Notes: generated by a model from the letters alone, not told the origin. DNA of 64,000 bases from Casuarina equisetifolia (GCA_028551475.1 CM052355.1:25137580-25201579); one strand, 5' to 3'. Shown: positions 47,548 to 59,462, counted from the stretch's first letter. Made by a program: numbers and translations.

Positions 47548-48217
47548 AGCAACATAATTTTTTAAATTATGGTGCTCAAATATATATAAATGAACCTAAA
47601 TAAAAATGTTCAAATAAAATTGTGTGGACATCTGCTATGTCTCCCCTCGTGCTTTATGGTAATGAATGGTTGCCGAATTGTTTTATGTCAAGGGATTTAC
47701 TTTTAACATATATATAATTCAGAATGTTGTTACATGTCATCTTGCATAACTCAATCATTTGTTTTTTCTTTTATTAACAGTTTAGCCCATCATCGAACAT
47801 GTAGTACTACCCTTAAAACCAAAATGAAATTGAAATTCAGTCAAACATGAAAAATAATAGATCAATTGATTTGTTCTAATTCATTTATTTAATCTTAATT
47901 CGGATTATATTCATATGATTTTACACTTCTTGGCTTCTAATGCTTTAAGGAAATTTATCTAAAAGACTAGTAATATAACCAAAAAGACTTTAAGACTAAA
48001 GTTTGAGCTTCAACTAATGCATTATGGATGCGCAATTTGGGAGGTTGTGACTGTTCTGAACCAATTGATTCAAGGAAAAATAATAATAATAATAAAACAA
48101 ATAGCATCTACGAATTGAAACACAACGTCCAACAAAACTAAGTCCCAAGTTAGATCCTAAATTGATGATCAATGTAAGTTATTTATGTGGTTAGTTTAGA
48201 CAAATTTCTCATAAAAG

Positions 48218-48947
48218 CTTTAGTGTGTGCATGTGTGCATACATATATGAAGGTTCCTACATCTTAAATTGTCAGCATGTATAATTAGAATATTTCTAAA
48301 GGATATTGTTACATGCCTATAAATCAAAGCACATAATTGGCAGACAAACAAAAATTTTGAATTTTAAGGGTTTTGTTTCAATAAAGAAAAAAAAGATCAT
48401 TTGGAACTAACTACTTTAGCATTCAAAACTATTATACAAGTAAAGAATACCAGGTCGATATACACAGTTAGGCCTTATCTCTAGGCATGGCACTAGTGGC
48501 AAGGGAGAGCAAGTTTCCTGTACCCCTAAAGTTTGAACTCAACAAATATGTAATTCTTAAAAACAAACTCCTAATAATTCAATACTGAACTTTAAACGAC
48601 ATATATAAAAAATAACAAAAGAGGCCCATGACTAAAAATGCGTAATCTACCACTTGGAAGGTGGTGGCCAACCATGGTCAGTAAAGTGCAGCCCAATCAC
48701 TGGAACATCAAGAACATCAGGCAGCTCTCCTTCTAGCCTATCCTAGCTCTAGCCAAGTCCCTTTTTAACACCAAATCTATGCCAACTAGATTTACATGGG
48801 TTTTGGCTTCCTCAGTGCTGGACAACTTAGCCATCATCAATGGTTTCTTCAAGTGGTGGTGACAAAGCCACATGACCCCTCCCATGAATACGTTGATGAC
48901 GTTTGTCCTTGAATGTGGCCAAATTAAGCCGAAATGCCATCAAATGA
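48218..48947. repeat. Inversion breakpoint duplication B (inverted copy)
   Basis: Reverse complement of 40327..41065 (right half of the small non-autonomous LTR element and its flank). Joined at 48947/48948 to Copia-2 RNase H. Confidence 0.82.
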
Positions 48948-49429
48948 CTACTGCTCTTCATGCCTTCTATGATGTTGGATGGGCCGGTGACCATGATGAT
49001 CGTTGCTCAGTTGGCAATTTTTGTATTTTTCTTGGTCACAATCTTATATCATGGAGTTCTTGCAAGCAATGCACTATTGCTCAGTCTAGCACTAAAGCTA
49101 AATATAAGTCCCTTACTGACATTATTGTAGAACTCATGTGGATTGAATATCTCCTTTAAGATCTCTGTGCTTTTCCACCCCATCCTCCAACTCTTTGGTG
49201 TGACAACCTTTTAACTCTCTATTTGATTGCCAATCTAGTCTTCCATGCTCACACTAAACATATTAAAATTGACTTTCACTTCCTTTGAGAGTGTCTTGCT
49301 TGTGGCCAACTTTACCTATAGTTCATCTGCACTGTAGATCAACATGTTGACATCTTACCAAAGGTCTTTCTTTAGCTCATTTTCGCACTTTTCGCTCCAA
49401 GCTTTAGGTCCATTCTACCCCTTCAACTT
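48948..49429 (+). pseudogene. Copia-2 RNase H end and breakpoint duplication C
   Basis: Plus-strand Copia RNase H (ALHAFYDVGWAGDHDDRCS, then STKAKYKSLTDI) and the C-terminal tail. It duplicates 41061..41544 in inverted orientation and leads directly into the polypurine tract (49430..49438) and 3' LTR. This is the true 3' end of Copia-2. Confidence 0.82.
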
Positions 49430-49438
49430 GTGGGGGCA

Positions 49439-49856
49439 TGTAAAAATAGAAGAGTGTGTCACCACTATTGGCGCATGCAGAACACACGCGTGCCATGTCA
49501 GCCACATGTTAGCCATCTCTACCTGACAGTGACCCACAAATTGATCCACAACCCAGTCTCACCCATAAGACGACCCGATTCATCCCTGATGCCTCTACGA
49601 AACCCTAGCTACCAAGAATCTCCAATTCTCAGTGATTCTTGCCAAATCCATCTATAATTGATTGTAATTGTATGTCATTCCTCATTTAGATTTCAATTGT
49701 ATCATTAAATTGTAAAGATTATGTACAAAATCAATTGAATTGGAGTTTTATCAATTAAATAAAACTTGGTTTTATTCTCCTTTGTTGTTCTTCCTCTTCT
49801 CTATAATTCCAGCCAAATTAGGTTTCCGTTTAGGTAGCCAACATCAAATTCTCACA
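49439..49856 (+). repeat. 3' LTR of Copia-2
   Basis: 418 bases, TG...CA, preceded by the polypurine tract tgggggca and followed by the GRP-C intron at 49857. Partner of the inverted 5' LTR at 46677..47091. Confidence 0.85.
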
Positions 49857-50269
49857 ACAGCAAAATCCATTTATCCCTTTTTTCCCTTAAAAAAAAGAAA
49901 AGAAAAAAGAAAAGAAAAAAAGAGAAAAGACTTGCTACTAATTATATGCTTACACCATTTTGCATTTATCTATCCAATTTTGTGCTCCTACTGCATGTTT
50001 CAAAAGACTGTGCTTATTATTTTTTACGAAATTCAATTATTTCAATGTTCAACACAACAAAGGGAAAAATTACATTCCTGCAACTCAAAAACTAGCAAGA
50101 GATTTGTAACCAAGGAACAAAGTTTATGACGGATGCAAGGATTTGGATCCCAACGAATCATTTTTCTGGTCAAAAGAAGTCTCAACCAGATCCTTAGTTA
50201 CCACCTCAAAGGAGATGAGAAAATCAGTGACCATTAAAAACCCAGCAAAAGAAAAGCCCTAGAACCCAT
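49857..50269 (-). pseudogene. GRP-C exon 1 and 5' intron part
   Basis: On the minus strand, 50159..50269 aligns with GRP-A exon 1 (ATG at 50267..50269). It is one base shorter than in GRP-A, which shifts the frame within the signal peptide. The donor GT has become AT. The intron part 49857..50158 matches 23540..23825. A TATA octamer is present at 50343..50350. Together with the inverted exon 2 at 47307..47547 this is a dead gene. Confidence 0.82.
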
Positions 50270-50342
50270 TTTCTTAGCAAATAGAATTACAGAACAAAGA
50301 AAGTATTTGAGAGTGATGAAAAAAACCTTTTTGCCTATTGTT

Positions 50343-50350
50343 TATTTATA
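50343..50350 (-). promoter_or_regulatory. TATA box of GRP-C (orphan promoter)
   Basis: Same tataaata octamer and position as in GRP-A. It now drives, at most, exon 1 followed by the antisense Copia LTR. Confidence 0.5.
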
Positions 50351-50604
50351 GCCTAGTAAAGACAGCACACGAAGCTATTAATTAGGAAGCTTTGGTTGCA
50401 GTTGGTGGTGGGTATTATAATGTTTTTCTTTTCAAATTTTTCTTCTTTCCAATTCCAACTTGCATTTTAACAAACTCAACTTCTCAACTAATTATTAATT
50501 TCTTTGTTCTTAGGCTATAAATTTGATATCCTTTTGATTGATCACTATAGCTTAAGAATATGCCATTTTCAATTTTATTATCTACCTTACCTTTTTTTTT
50601 TCTT

Positions 50605-50760
50605 TTGGTATATGCATATAGCATATGCAACTAAAGACTTTGAGATGTTTTATTGATGTCTTTCTTCCACTCCAAGCTTCAACTGGAGTCTTGTTATTTA
50701 CTACTTTGGTTGGACACCTATTTAATAGATAAATTGTTGTATATGCCACTTCAGTCTAGA
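50605..50760 (-). pseudogene. Copia integrase C-terminal fragment (Copia-3)
   Basis: The minus strand from 50760 reads EVAYTTIYLLNRCPTKVV, then NKTPVEAWSGRKTSI and a FSCICYMHIPK-like end. This matches the Copia integrase region AVYLLNR-PTKA-NKTPEEAWSGRKP and the following FGCIAYAHVP block. It is cut off upstream of this motif. I see no matching reverse transcriptase nearby. Confidence 0.7.
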
Positions 50761-50989
50761 AAGTTGAGAATACCTGTGTTATTTACTATTGCACATAAAT
50801 TGAATGCTTGTCGTATATCGTCATATAGCAATGTAGCTTATGAGTAGAGTATTGGTTTGGTTTTGCTAATATCTAGTTTAAGACTTATAGGTTGAAAAGG
50901 AAAAAAATATTAATATATCAATTTTTTGGTTAAATTTATACAAATCCTCATACACATTGATTTAAGACTTGTTATATTTATGTGTTTCA

Positions 50990-52745
50990 TATCTATTACA
51001 TATTAAACATACTTAGTTAATTATTGGTATAGCTAGAAGATCATTGAGATATCATTCTTGGTTATTTAAAAAATTAAGGAATAGTACCTAGAAGAAATTG
51101 TATATCATTTGTATTGCTAGGTAGTTAGACAAGTGTTTTAATTAATACATTATTATATTCTAACTTAGAAATTAAGTATTACACTTAACTCATAATCTTC
51201 TTATAAAATCTTTTCTATGTGAGACTCATTTTTCTTTTATTAAAGAGAAAGACACTTGTTGATTAGGTGTATGACACTCGATGATAAGGGTATGTGGACT
51301 TGTTATCATGGGACATGTGGTCTTGTGATGTTAGATTCCTTAGGTTGTAAGGAATCTATGGTTAGATGGCAAACTCTTGTGTAACAATTGAATGTATCTC
51401 TTAGTGATTTGTGTGAATAGGACTCCTTTTAATCATATTTATTAAGAAATGAGTAAATATAGCTTTGTGTGAGTTAAACCATCCTTAAAACAAGTTTATG
51501 TGTACTTATCCTATGATTTGATCACTATTGAGATTCTACGAATGTAAAGCATCTAATCTAGCCTAATTTTTTTTTATACTTCTTTATTGCTATTTGATGG
51601 TATTGAAACCTAATTTGATAAATAATTGCTAGGACTACTCAAAGAGTGTGATTTGTGAATGTTAAAAGTGGATATCATCCTACATTAGAAGCATAAGGGT
51701 GAGCCCTTGAGCTTATAAAATAATGAAGTTTTCCCATCTAATACCTTAAAATTTTAGGATAGACTTTTATACTTTAATATGATATTAGAGTTAAGAATGA
51801 GCCTTGACTTTGTAATCTCCCATACCTTGAAGTGAGACTTTAGTTTACATCTAGTACTTATATCAACATGCATGTATAAGAGTGTGTTGAATATAAGTAT
51901 TGTCTCACATTAGAAGTGTGAGAATGGGCTGTTAAGCTTATAAGTGATGAGGTTTTTCTACCTAATGTCTTAAGATTTTAGGATGTGCCTTTGCATTTGA
52001 ATAATGAGAATAGAATTTCTATTTAAGGATTTCTACACTCTTAACATTTACAATTGTGTTATGAACCTATATATATTTGTTAAGTTGAGCATGTGTTCTA
52101 ATAAGAAGCCACATTTATAACCATACTACTCACAAGTTGAAGAAATTGAAGTTATTCTACCTATATGTGTGTTGGTTAAGATTATAAACATAATTGCATG
52201 CATTTTAAGTTGTCTATATATATATTCTTGGGATTCATACTATTTTTTTGTGAACATATATTTGGTCTGTTGTTGGTGCAACAAGTTCGATTATAAATAT
52301 CCTTCTGGCTGTCCAAGAACATTAATAGCAATACTTGAAGATTATTGGCAAATATTTGTATTGCTACATAGTTAGACAAGTGCTCAAATTCTATATCATT
52401 ATTGTTTGGCTTAGGGATAAAACTAAATTTATATCATTTGCAGTCCCTTATGTTGGAAATTGTTTTGTTGATAAGAAAAATATATGATACTTTGGTGTGT
52501 GTGTGTGACACCCAGATTAGAGGTCACATAGACATGTTGTCATAAGGCGCATGGTCATCATAGCAAGTGATTCCTCAAGTTGTGAGGAATTGGGATTATG
52601 TCGGCATGTACTATTGTACTTATTTAAGAATATTCTCTTAGGGCTTAGAGTGAATAGAATTCGTCTTATACGTAGATTAAGAAAAGGGTGTATATAGACT
52701 TTGGGTAAATCAAATCATCCTTAAACCAAAATTTTTTATGTCATT
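50990..52745 (+). repeat. Pairs of diverged direct repeats, probably LTR-derived
   Basis: The segment 51010..51560 resembles 52330..52745 (shared phrases include ttgtattgcta-atagttagacaagtg and the text around cttgtgatgttagattcc / agcaagtgattcc). Between them, 51655..51805 resembles 51880..52020 (acattagaag, gggct, gcttataa, taatg, aagattttagga). The outer pair could be old LTRs around an empty interior; no coding sequence is visible. Confidence 0.5.
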
Positions 52746-54249
52746 GTCTCTCTTTCTTTGTCTATTACTTGTGAATGCTATACACTTCCATTTATTTTTA
52801 AATGTTTTTGTTCAAAATCAACATATTTAATTTGTATCATACACATGGAAATAAAAATAAATGAAAAACAAAAACAAAAATCAACAAATACCACACCCTA
52901 ATTCAACTTCTCTTCTTATGTTGCCTATAAACTTACATAAATTACTATCTTATTAGATGTAATAACATTTTCACATATAATATAATTTCATGATTGGATC
53001 GGGTGACAAAAACTTCATGAAATATGTTAGAGTAAGAGGCCATGTAAGACATCTAGGTCAGCAAAGACTCAACAGCAGCGAAGGTCAGCAAAAACCATGT
53101 GGCTTTTTAGTTTAATAGCTGATAAAAATAGGGGCGTTAGTAAACGTTTGTGTAAGTAAGGTTGCATCTAATAGCCCTAATTAGTGTATTTTGTATTCTT
53201 GGGAAAGGATTGAATACACTATCGCCCATACCCTGTTTTATTTGGCTGACAGGAAGCAAGAGCCATGCCTCCACCCTACAAGTAGGAGTAGCAGGAAGTT
53301 TAAGAGGAGTGGAGTTAATGAAAGGGAAACTATTTTGTTATAGAATCCAAGGAGGGCGGTTTCTCCCTCAAACGAACACCAATCCAAACTAGTTCTCTTG
53401 TATCTTTGATAACTTGTCACGATAGGAAGACCTAGGAAAAAGTGTTCCACCCAATTGGAGGACGACCAGCCCCTAAATCTCCCCATCACTCAGCCTGTTA
53501 CGCAATAACGTAGTAAAATACTGGTGGAATAAAATATTAAAATGAAAAGACAGATCGAAGACATGACTTTTGACATTGTTTAAACCTTTTTTTTTAAGTG
53601 TTTTCTGTCTTAACAAGAGTACAACACAATCAATATTTTCATTTTCTTTAAGATTAAGTTATCAAGGACTAAAGAGAAAATGTGATATTGTACTCATATT
53701 TCTTAAAAAATATCCAAAGTTCAAATAGCACTTTTTTGATTGACCTAAACGTGTTTTAAAGTGGGTCTTTATTCTCTAATTTAAGCTATCAAATAAAACT
53801 TAGTAGGGATTAAATTATAAATAATAATAAAACATCTAAAGTTACCTTAGTCACAAAAAAAAACACAAATGAAAAGAGAGGAGCAAACAATTAAATAAGT
53901 GGAGGGAGACTGACTTGGATAGGATTTGGTGCGAAGATTATGATGTTAGCTTATTTTTGTAAGCTCATGTAATGTGGGCTTTATCAATGAGCATAAACAG
54001 TTTTCTTATGAAGGTGTATTAATGTAATTAATATTGGTTCAGTTAATTAGACAGATTTTGACCTTAATTGTAAGTATGGTGCTAGCCAATGTGGGCCTTA
54101 GTGCACTTTATAGAACTGTGATGTGTCAGGACTATTTAGTAAGTACGTTTTATGATATATCGGCTAAATCTCCCCTCTAGCTTAAATTATGTGCATTGAG
54201 CTCAGTATATGGAATCAATGTTTGTAGTAGGGGTATAACGGTCATTTTT
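52746..54249. other. No gene seen
   Basis: AT-rich spacer. Short open frames near 53162..53489 overlap on both strands and match nothing known. Confidence 0.4.
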
Positions 54250-54345
54250 ATAATGATCACTGTTCACGTACTGTTCACTGTTCACGTATTGTTCATATAC
54301 TATTCACGTATTGTTCATGTACTGTTCACGGACACTGTTCACAGT
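54250..54345 (+). repeat. TGTTCACGTA-type short tandem repeat
   Basis: About eight to nine imperfect copies of a decamer tgttcacgta with gaps (variants actgttcac, attgttcat, atactattcacg). It is preceded by the phrase gggtataacggtcatttt, which I associate with LTR promoters. It is located about 750 bases upstream of the ML gene. Confidence 0.7.
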
Positions 54346-55098
54346 ATCTGTTTAAAAGAGAAATTCTATTTTCATTTATGCTATCCAAGCAATTTGAACC
54401 AAATACTTCTCCGACTACGTTTTGCTGATTTGATTCCATTTCTGAGCTCTAGCTTCACATCGGTTAGTACGATTAAGAAATAGAGAGTAAAATCTTAGCC
54501 AAGATCATTCTATAAAGATGCAGTTACTTTCAGGTACGTTTTTCTCGTTTTGTTTATTTTATTTCATCTCATTATCAACCTATAATTGATGTTAGATCCT
54601 GTTTTGAGTCTGTTTGAGACAAATTTCATTCCTACACATGATAGTTTTGGTGTAATCCATTCGTTTCTTATGGCCGTATGATACACGTGGAACCAATGTG
54701 AGGACTCGACTAGCGCTTGCTTCGGTTTCATAATGTTGGCTTGCTGTGTTGGATCTCGAACAGATAAGCAAGGCTTTAAGATATTCAACGAAAACACATT
54801 TGCAAACTGCGGAAGAAAACGGTGATAGCGAACCCAATATTGATAAATTGAAAGCGCTTTATCCGGGACATTTCTGAAAAGACAGCGAGGGAGAAGTCAA
54901 AAATTATTTAAACTTCTCAGAGCCCCCAACCCACCTAACGTTCCCAAACCCAACTACCGATCCCTGGTGTTCGTATTCTTCTTTTTCTTCTTCTCTTTCT
55001 GCCTCGTGCTTTCTTGTGTACCCAAAACACTCACGACCCAGAATCCCTTTATTGCTAATTACTGTATGAACAATCATACGGGTTGCAGAATCAAAACT

Positions 55099-57380
55099 AT
55101 GGATGCCGTTCAGTTCAAGTTCGTCGTTCCCCTCCTTTTGCTTTTTCTGGTTGTGCCGTGGACCCTTGCCACCGACTTCAAGTACTGCGGTCAGTCTCTC
55201 GATTTCTATCTCAGTTTTTGGAGTTCTCGGAGTCAATTGATTACTTTTGCCAGACAATCTAGACCATTTTGATCGCCTGACCTATAATCGATGACTTTCT
55301 GTATATTGTGGATGATATAAGAGTGAGAGATTAGGTTTCAATCGTTTCGATGATTAATAACTTAGTGTTTAGTTAATATTTTTATTCGGTGATAAAGTTA
55401 ATATTTTTATTCGATGATTAATAACTTAGTGATTAGTTTATTTTGATGCAAAGATTTGATGTTGGTTGTTTCTTCCAATATATTCCTCCTCTCCTATTTT
55501 GTACTAAAAAAAAATTGCTTTTATAATGAAAAGTCGTGACGGTGTGGAAATACAACATAGGATGAGTTTCTTGTCCTTCGATGTTTATGTGGCCGACTTG
55601 TTATGTTGTCAGATGAATCTTGTTGCCCCAAAATCTCACGAAGTTTAGAACTCTTTTGTAGACAAGAATGCCGACTATGATGTCAAGGTCTCAGGGGTTG
55701 AGATTATCCCAAATCCTGTAGCGAGAGGCAAGCCAGCTACCTTCAGCACCTCTGCATCCACAGGTACTTCTCTGCCATATGTTGTTAATTGACCTTCAAG
55801 GCCATCTTCTTAATGCTGTTGTTTATTAACTGAAGATTGGGAATTATATTGCTTTTCCTAACCAGAACTTTATGTATTCATGATAGCCAATGGCCTTTGG
55901 GTGAAACTTCACTTCCGCTCACATAATTATGGGATGCGTAAGGCTGTATGCTGTATGAGTTGTTACTTAGAATGTGGACAATTCAAGTTCCCACCTTTTG
56001 CTTTCTTTTCTTTTCTTGTTCTTGGGGATGGGGATGACTCTCAGGCCAATTTTCTTAGTTTCTGGATCAGAATCTTTCTGTTAATGGCGGAGGTCATGTC
56101 TTTGAAAAGATTTACCAAGAACCAAATTTAATGTTTGACTCTACTTTGGTAGGCGGCATGTTGATGTTTGACACACCACCTAGAAATTATACGGTAGTTG
56201 CTGCGGCTGTTGGTCAGTATCAAGCTTGCATGATAACTGAGAAATATGGAACTACTTTTTAAATTGCTTGTTAGTTGATCAACAGCCTTGTGACTCTTTA
56301 ACCTATATATGTAATATAAGGAAGAGAAATTATAGAGCAAAACTTCAACTTCAACTCCCAAACATGGTTTTAACATTAACCATCTGTTGGTGGACAATAG
56401 AAATCACTAGGAGCTTCTTCTATGTTGTGCTTGCCTATGTATCTATTTTCTTCAAACTAGTTATTTATGACGAAATCTAGGAGATCTTTTCCTCCTCTTC
56501 TATCTATTTTTATCAATCACGTTGAATTGTTTCTTCAAGAACTTAACCTAGAAGCATCATATTTTATGATAAAAAGTAAATTCAAGGTGGAAAAAACCCA
56601 TATCTTTTAAGTAGTTATTTGGATTTTAGTTTTGACTCTTTAACCTACATACTTGATGTAGGGAAAGAAATCTCTGGAGGAAAATTGGTGATCGATGTTT
56701 CATATTTTGGGTGGCACATCCATAGTGAGACTCATGACCTCTGTGGGGAGACATCTTGCCCTGTTTCAATTGGCGAATTTGTGTTTTCTCATTCACAAGA
56801 ATTACCAGGATACACTCCACCAGTAAGTCAAAAGTCTATTTAAAACATTTAACATATTGTATTTTGCTTTGTTTTAATTGTTCCTCACTTGCAAACTGGG
56901 GCATGCCCTTTCAAATTTGATTGTTGGTTTCCATTCGGAGCAATCTAAATACTTAGTGTCAGCCCCCTTTGCTGTAATTGTCTCAGGCATTTTCTTATAG
57001 TTGCTTAAAGCATTACATCAGAAGTGATTCATCCTTGTGAGTTCATCTAGTATAACTAATTGTCGGCAGTTCTACTTGATAACTTTTCATCTCCAACTTT
57101 CCGATGATATCTATGGAGCAACTTGTGATTACTTGGTTGTTGTCCAACTTCAGTTCTGGCAATAGAATGCTAAGTTGCATGGAGTAGGCTGGGTTTTGAT
57201 GTAATTTTAGTGATGTTTGGTATTAAATCATTTGTGAGTCTCATTTCTCTGACAATTGTTTGACGTACGCAGGGCCCATACTCTCTTACAATGAAGATGT
57301 ATGATACGAGCAAAAAGGAGTTGACATGCATTAATTTCGATTTTGACATTGGCTTTGCATCGTCTTCGGCTGATAGCTAA
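55099..57380 (+). CDS. ML-domain lipid-binding protein (phosphatidylglycerol/phosphatidylinositol transfer protein-like)
   Basis: Plus strand, four exons: 55099..55189, 55662..55763, 56662..56822 and 57273..57380. All introns have GT/AG borders and the phases fit, giving 153 residues. Residues 1 to 24 form a signal peptide, so the protein is predicted to enter the secretory pathway. The rest is one ML (MD-2-related lipid-recognition) domain. It has Cys 30, 92, 97 and 137, the layout that forms two disulfides in the family, and the blocks SGGKLVIDVSYFGW and ETSCPVSIGEF. The C-terminus has LTCINFDFDIGF, typical of plant members of about 150 residues. Such proteins bind single lipids or sterols; the particular ligand cannot be read from sequence. 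An upstream in-frame Met at 54967 exists but lies before the signal peptide and is probably 5' UTR. No damage is seen. Confidence 0.93.
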
Positions 57381-58594
57381 GCGGTTCAAAGAATCACCAG
57401 ATCACCTGCATTTAAAAAGGGATCTTTCAAACGTCACTTTGCTATTACTATATGGTGTATATTTATGACCGTCTCTACTACGTGGGAGACTACAGGATGT
57501 TAATCCTATGGTTTTTATGATAAACTGTTACATGAAGATTGGCAATATTTGACAATATTTGACAATATTTATCTTTAGGACGAGAAAGGGAGTAGTTGTT
57601 GAATCATTAAGGCCGCTTTTGGCGAAGTTGATGCCTTAAAATCCAACTCCAGAACAAAAGAATCCTAGTAATTGCAAGGTAGGGACAACATTGAATGCGT
57701 TGGATGATTCTTGACTTAAGCGATGCCTGCCAGGGCCGGATTCTAAAAGCCGAGCAATTGCAAGCTTTAGGTTCAATAGGTGGCTGCTGGAGATGCAAAC
57801 TTTAGTGCGGATTCAATTGAACCTGTTTGACAACACGTGGGGGGCAAATGAGACATCCTCCTTCAGGGAAAATTCACGAGAGAAATTGGGTCATTCCTGC
57901 AATTGCTTTTGCGCGATGATTTGATGTGATTGCGGAGGAAAAGGTGATATTTTGATGTTTTCAACCGGCATGAAAGGTTTCGCCGCTGACTCTACTTCCC
58001 TTGTAGTTGTCATCCCGACGGTGCCAACTGATTGGGAAAAAAAAAAACCAAAAAAAAAACAAACAAACAAATAAAAGTACGAAAAAGAAAGATGCCATTG
58101 CACTCTTGCTATTCAATCATGGCCATCGACACACCCTTGTCTCCCGGAGGCATTAGCTCTTTTCGCTATTCAATCCTGTCGCACCCCATGTTCAAGTGCT
58201 ATGCCGTCAATCAAATTGTGCCATGTCAAGGTTCAAAGGGCGTGGCCACCATTGTTGGTAATCATGCATGGGCATTTCAGCCATATACGATTGTTTGGGT
58301 TGACATGATTTCGCCACCAAATGGTTGGTAATCGTCAGTGGGGATTGGAGAGAGAGATCTCATGGACCGGCCAGCCCCATGCAGTGATCATTCACAACTT
58401 TTAAAAGCGGCCCGGCTCTCCAAAGCTTTTCAGTCTCCACTTTCCAGTCATTGGAAACCAAAGACATACCATCTTCTTGCTGTCCTCCTATCCCCTCTCA
58501 CTAGTTACTTTCACCCATAACCACCCTCACCTTTCTTCAAACTGGGTACCATCACATGCATTGCAGTCCGAAAACTAGAGATCTAGCATAGGAT
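57381..58594. other. 3' UTR of the ML gene and intergenic
   Basis: No gene seen. A three-copy gacaatattt repeat lies at 57541..57573 and an A-rich homopolymer stretch at 58036..58068. Confidence 0.5.
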
Positions 58595-58826
58595 ATGAAA
58601 GGAACGAGAGGAAAACTCCTAAGGAAATTGAAATTCATCACTTCATTAAGCTCCTTGAAACAAGGGCCTACTCTTTCAGCCAGAATCCTCGGAGAGGCTT
58701 TCGAATCAAAACTCTCAAATTCCACCAGTTTACAAAGAACAAGATCAAAAGAGCAACGACCTCTCAGACATATTACAAGTCACAATTGCCTCATCTGAGC
58801 ACCATAAACATACTAAAGAAGAAGAA
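58595..58826 (+). other. Probable N-terminal coding part of the glutaredoxin-like gene, frameshifted
   Basis: An ATG at 58595 opens a frame with MKGTRGKLLRKLKFI, the usual N-terminus of this plant family. That frame stops at 58798. The frame of the downstream protein (shifted by +1) is open from about 58660 to 58826 and reads plausibly into it. A one-base indel near 58660..58672 would join them. Alternatively translation starts at 58827. Confidence 0.6.
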
Positions 58827-59462
58827 ATGGAATTGGAGTTAAAGGTCGGGAACAAGGATAATTTCACATCCAACGCCACGGTGCCCGCGAAGGAAAGTCC
58901 AGAGGTTCCAATCTTGTTAGACATCGGCGTGCGAAATTGCATTACAGATGAAGCAAAGGGCAGCGAACAATACCCATCTCTGCTAGATTTTGAAGAGAAA
59001 TGTCCACCAGGAGGAAGTGAGTTGATCATCCTTTACACTACAAGCTTGACAGGTATTAGAAAAACGTTTGAAAACTGCTATACTATCCGGTTCTTGTTGG
59101 AAAGCTTTAAAGTAGCGTTCTACAAGAGGGACGTTTCAATGCACTTGGAATATAGGGAAGAACTGTGGAGCATCTTAGGCAGTAGAGTGATCCCTCCAAG
59201 GCTTTTCATAAAGGGAAGGTACATTGGAGGAGCTGATGAAGTAGCTGGATTTCATGAGCAAGGCAAGCTGAGGAAGCTTTTGGAAGGCATACCCCTTAAG
59301 CTGTCCACTTCTTGCAGTGGCTGTGCCAATGTGAGGTTTGTGGTATGCCTTAATTGTAGTGGCAGTCGGAAGATTGCTGCAGATGAGGAGAAAAATGAAT
59401 TGAACATCAGATGCCCAGACTGCAATGAGAATGGGTTGGTGCCATGCCCAATTTGTTGCTGA
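58827..59462 (+). CDS. Glutaredoxin-like protein with C-terminal CxxC-rich module
   Basis: Plus strand, intronless, 211 residues from ATG 58827 to TGA 59462. Residues about 65 to 155 are a glutaredoxin fold with the block ILYTTSLTGIRKTFENC. The usual C-x2-C or C-x2-S active site is replaced by T-S-L-T, as in the plant group related to Arabidopsis At3g28850 and At5g03870. The cis-Pro region VIPPRLFIKG and the GG at 134 to 135 are kept. Residues 163 to 211 carry four CxxC pairs (163-166, 174-177, 196-199, 207-210), likely a metal- or zinc-binding module. Function in the family is not well defined; redox catalysis is doubtful without the active Cys. The family normally has a longer N-terminus (see 58595..58826), so this start may be a remnant of a frameshift. 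The conserved part is intact and may still be expressed. Confidence 0.85.
   Translation: MELELKVGNKDNFTSNATVPAKESPEVPILLDIGVRNCITDEAKGSEQYPSLLDFEEKCPPGGSELIILYTTSLTGIRKTFENCYTIRFLLESFKVAFYKRDVSMHLEYREELWSILGSRVIPPRLFIKGRYIGGADEVAGFHEQGKLRKLLEGIPLKLSTSCSGCANVRFVVCLNCSGSRKIAADEEKNELNIRCPDCNENGLVPCPICC

Noticed and set aside
53162..53489. Possible small genes before the ML gene
   Set aside because: Two overlapping antisense frames of under 85 codons with no signal or motif.
54967..55098. Longer ML protein starting at an upstream in-frame Met
   Set aside because: The segment before 55099 is unlike the family and would bury the signal peptide; more likely 5' UTR.
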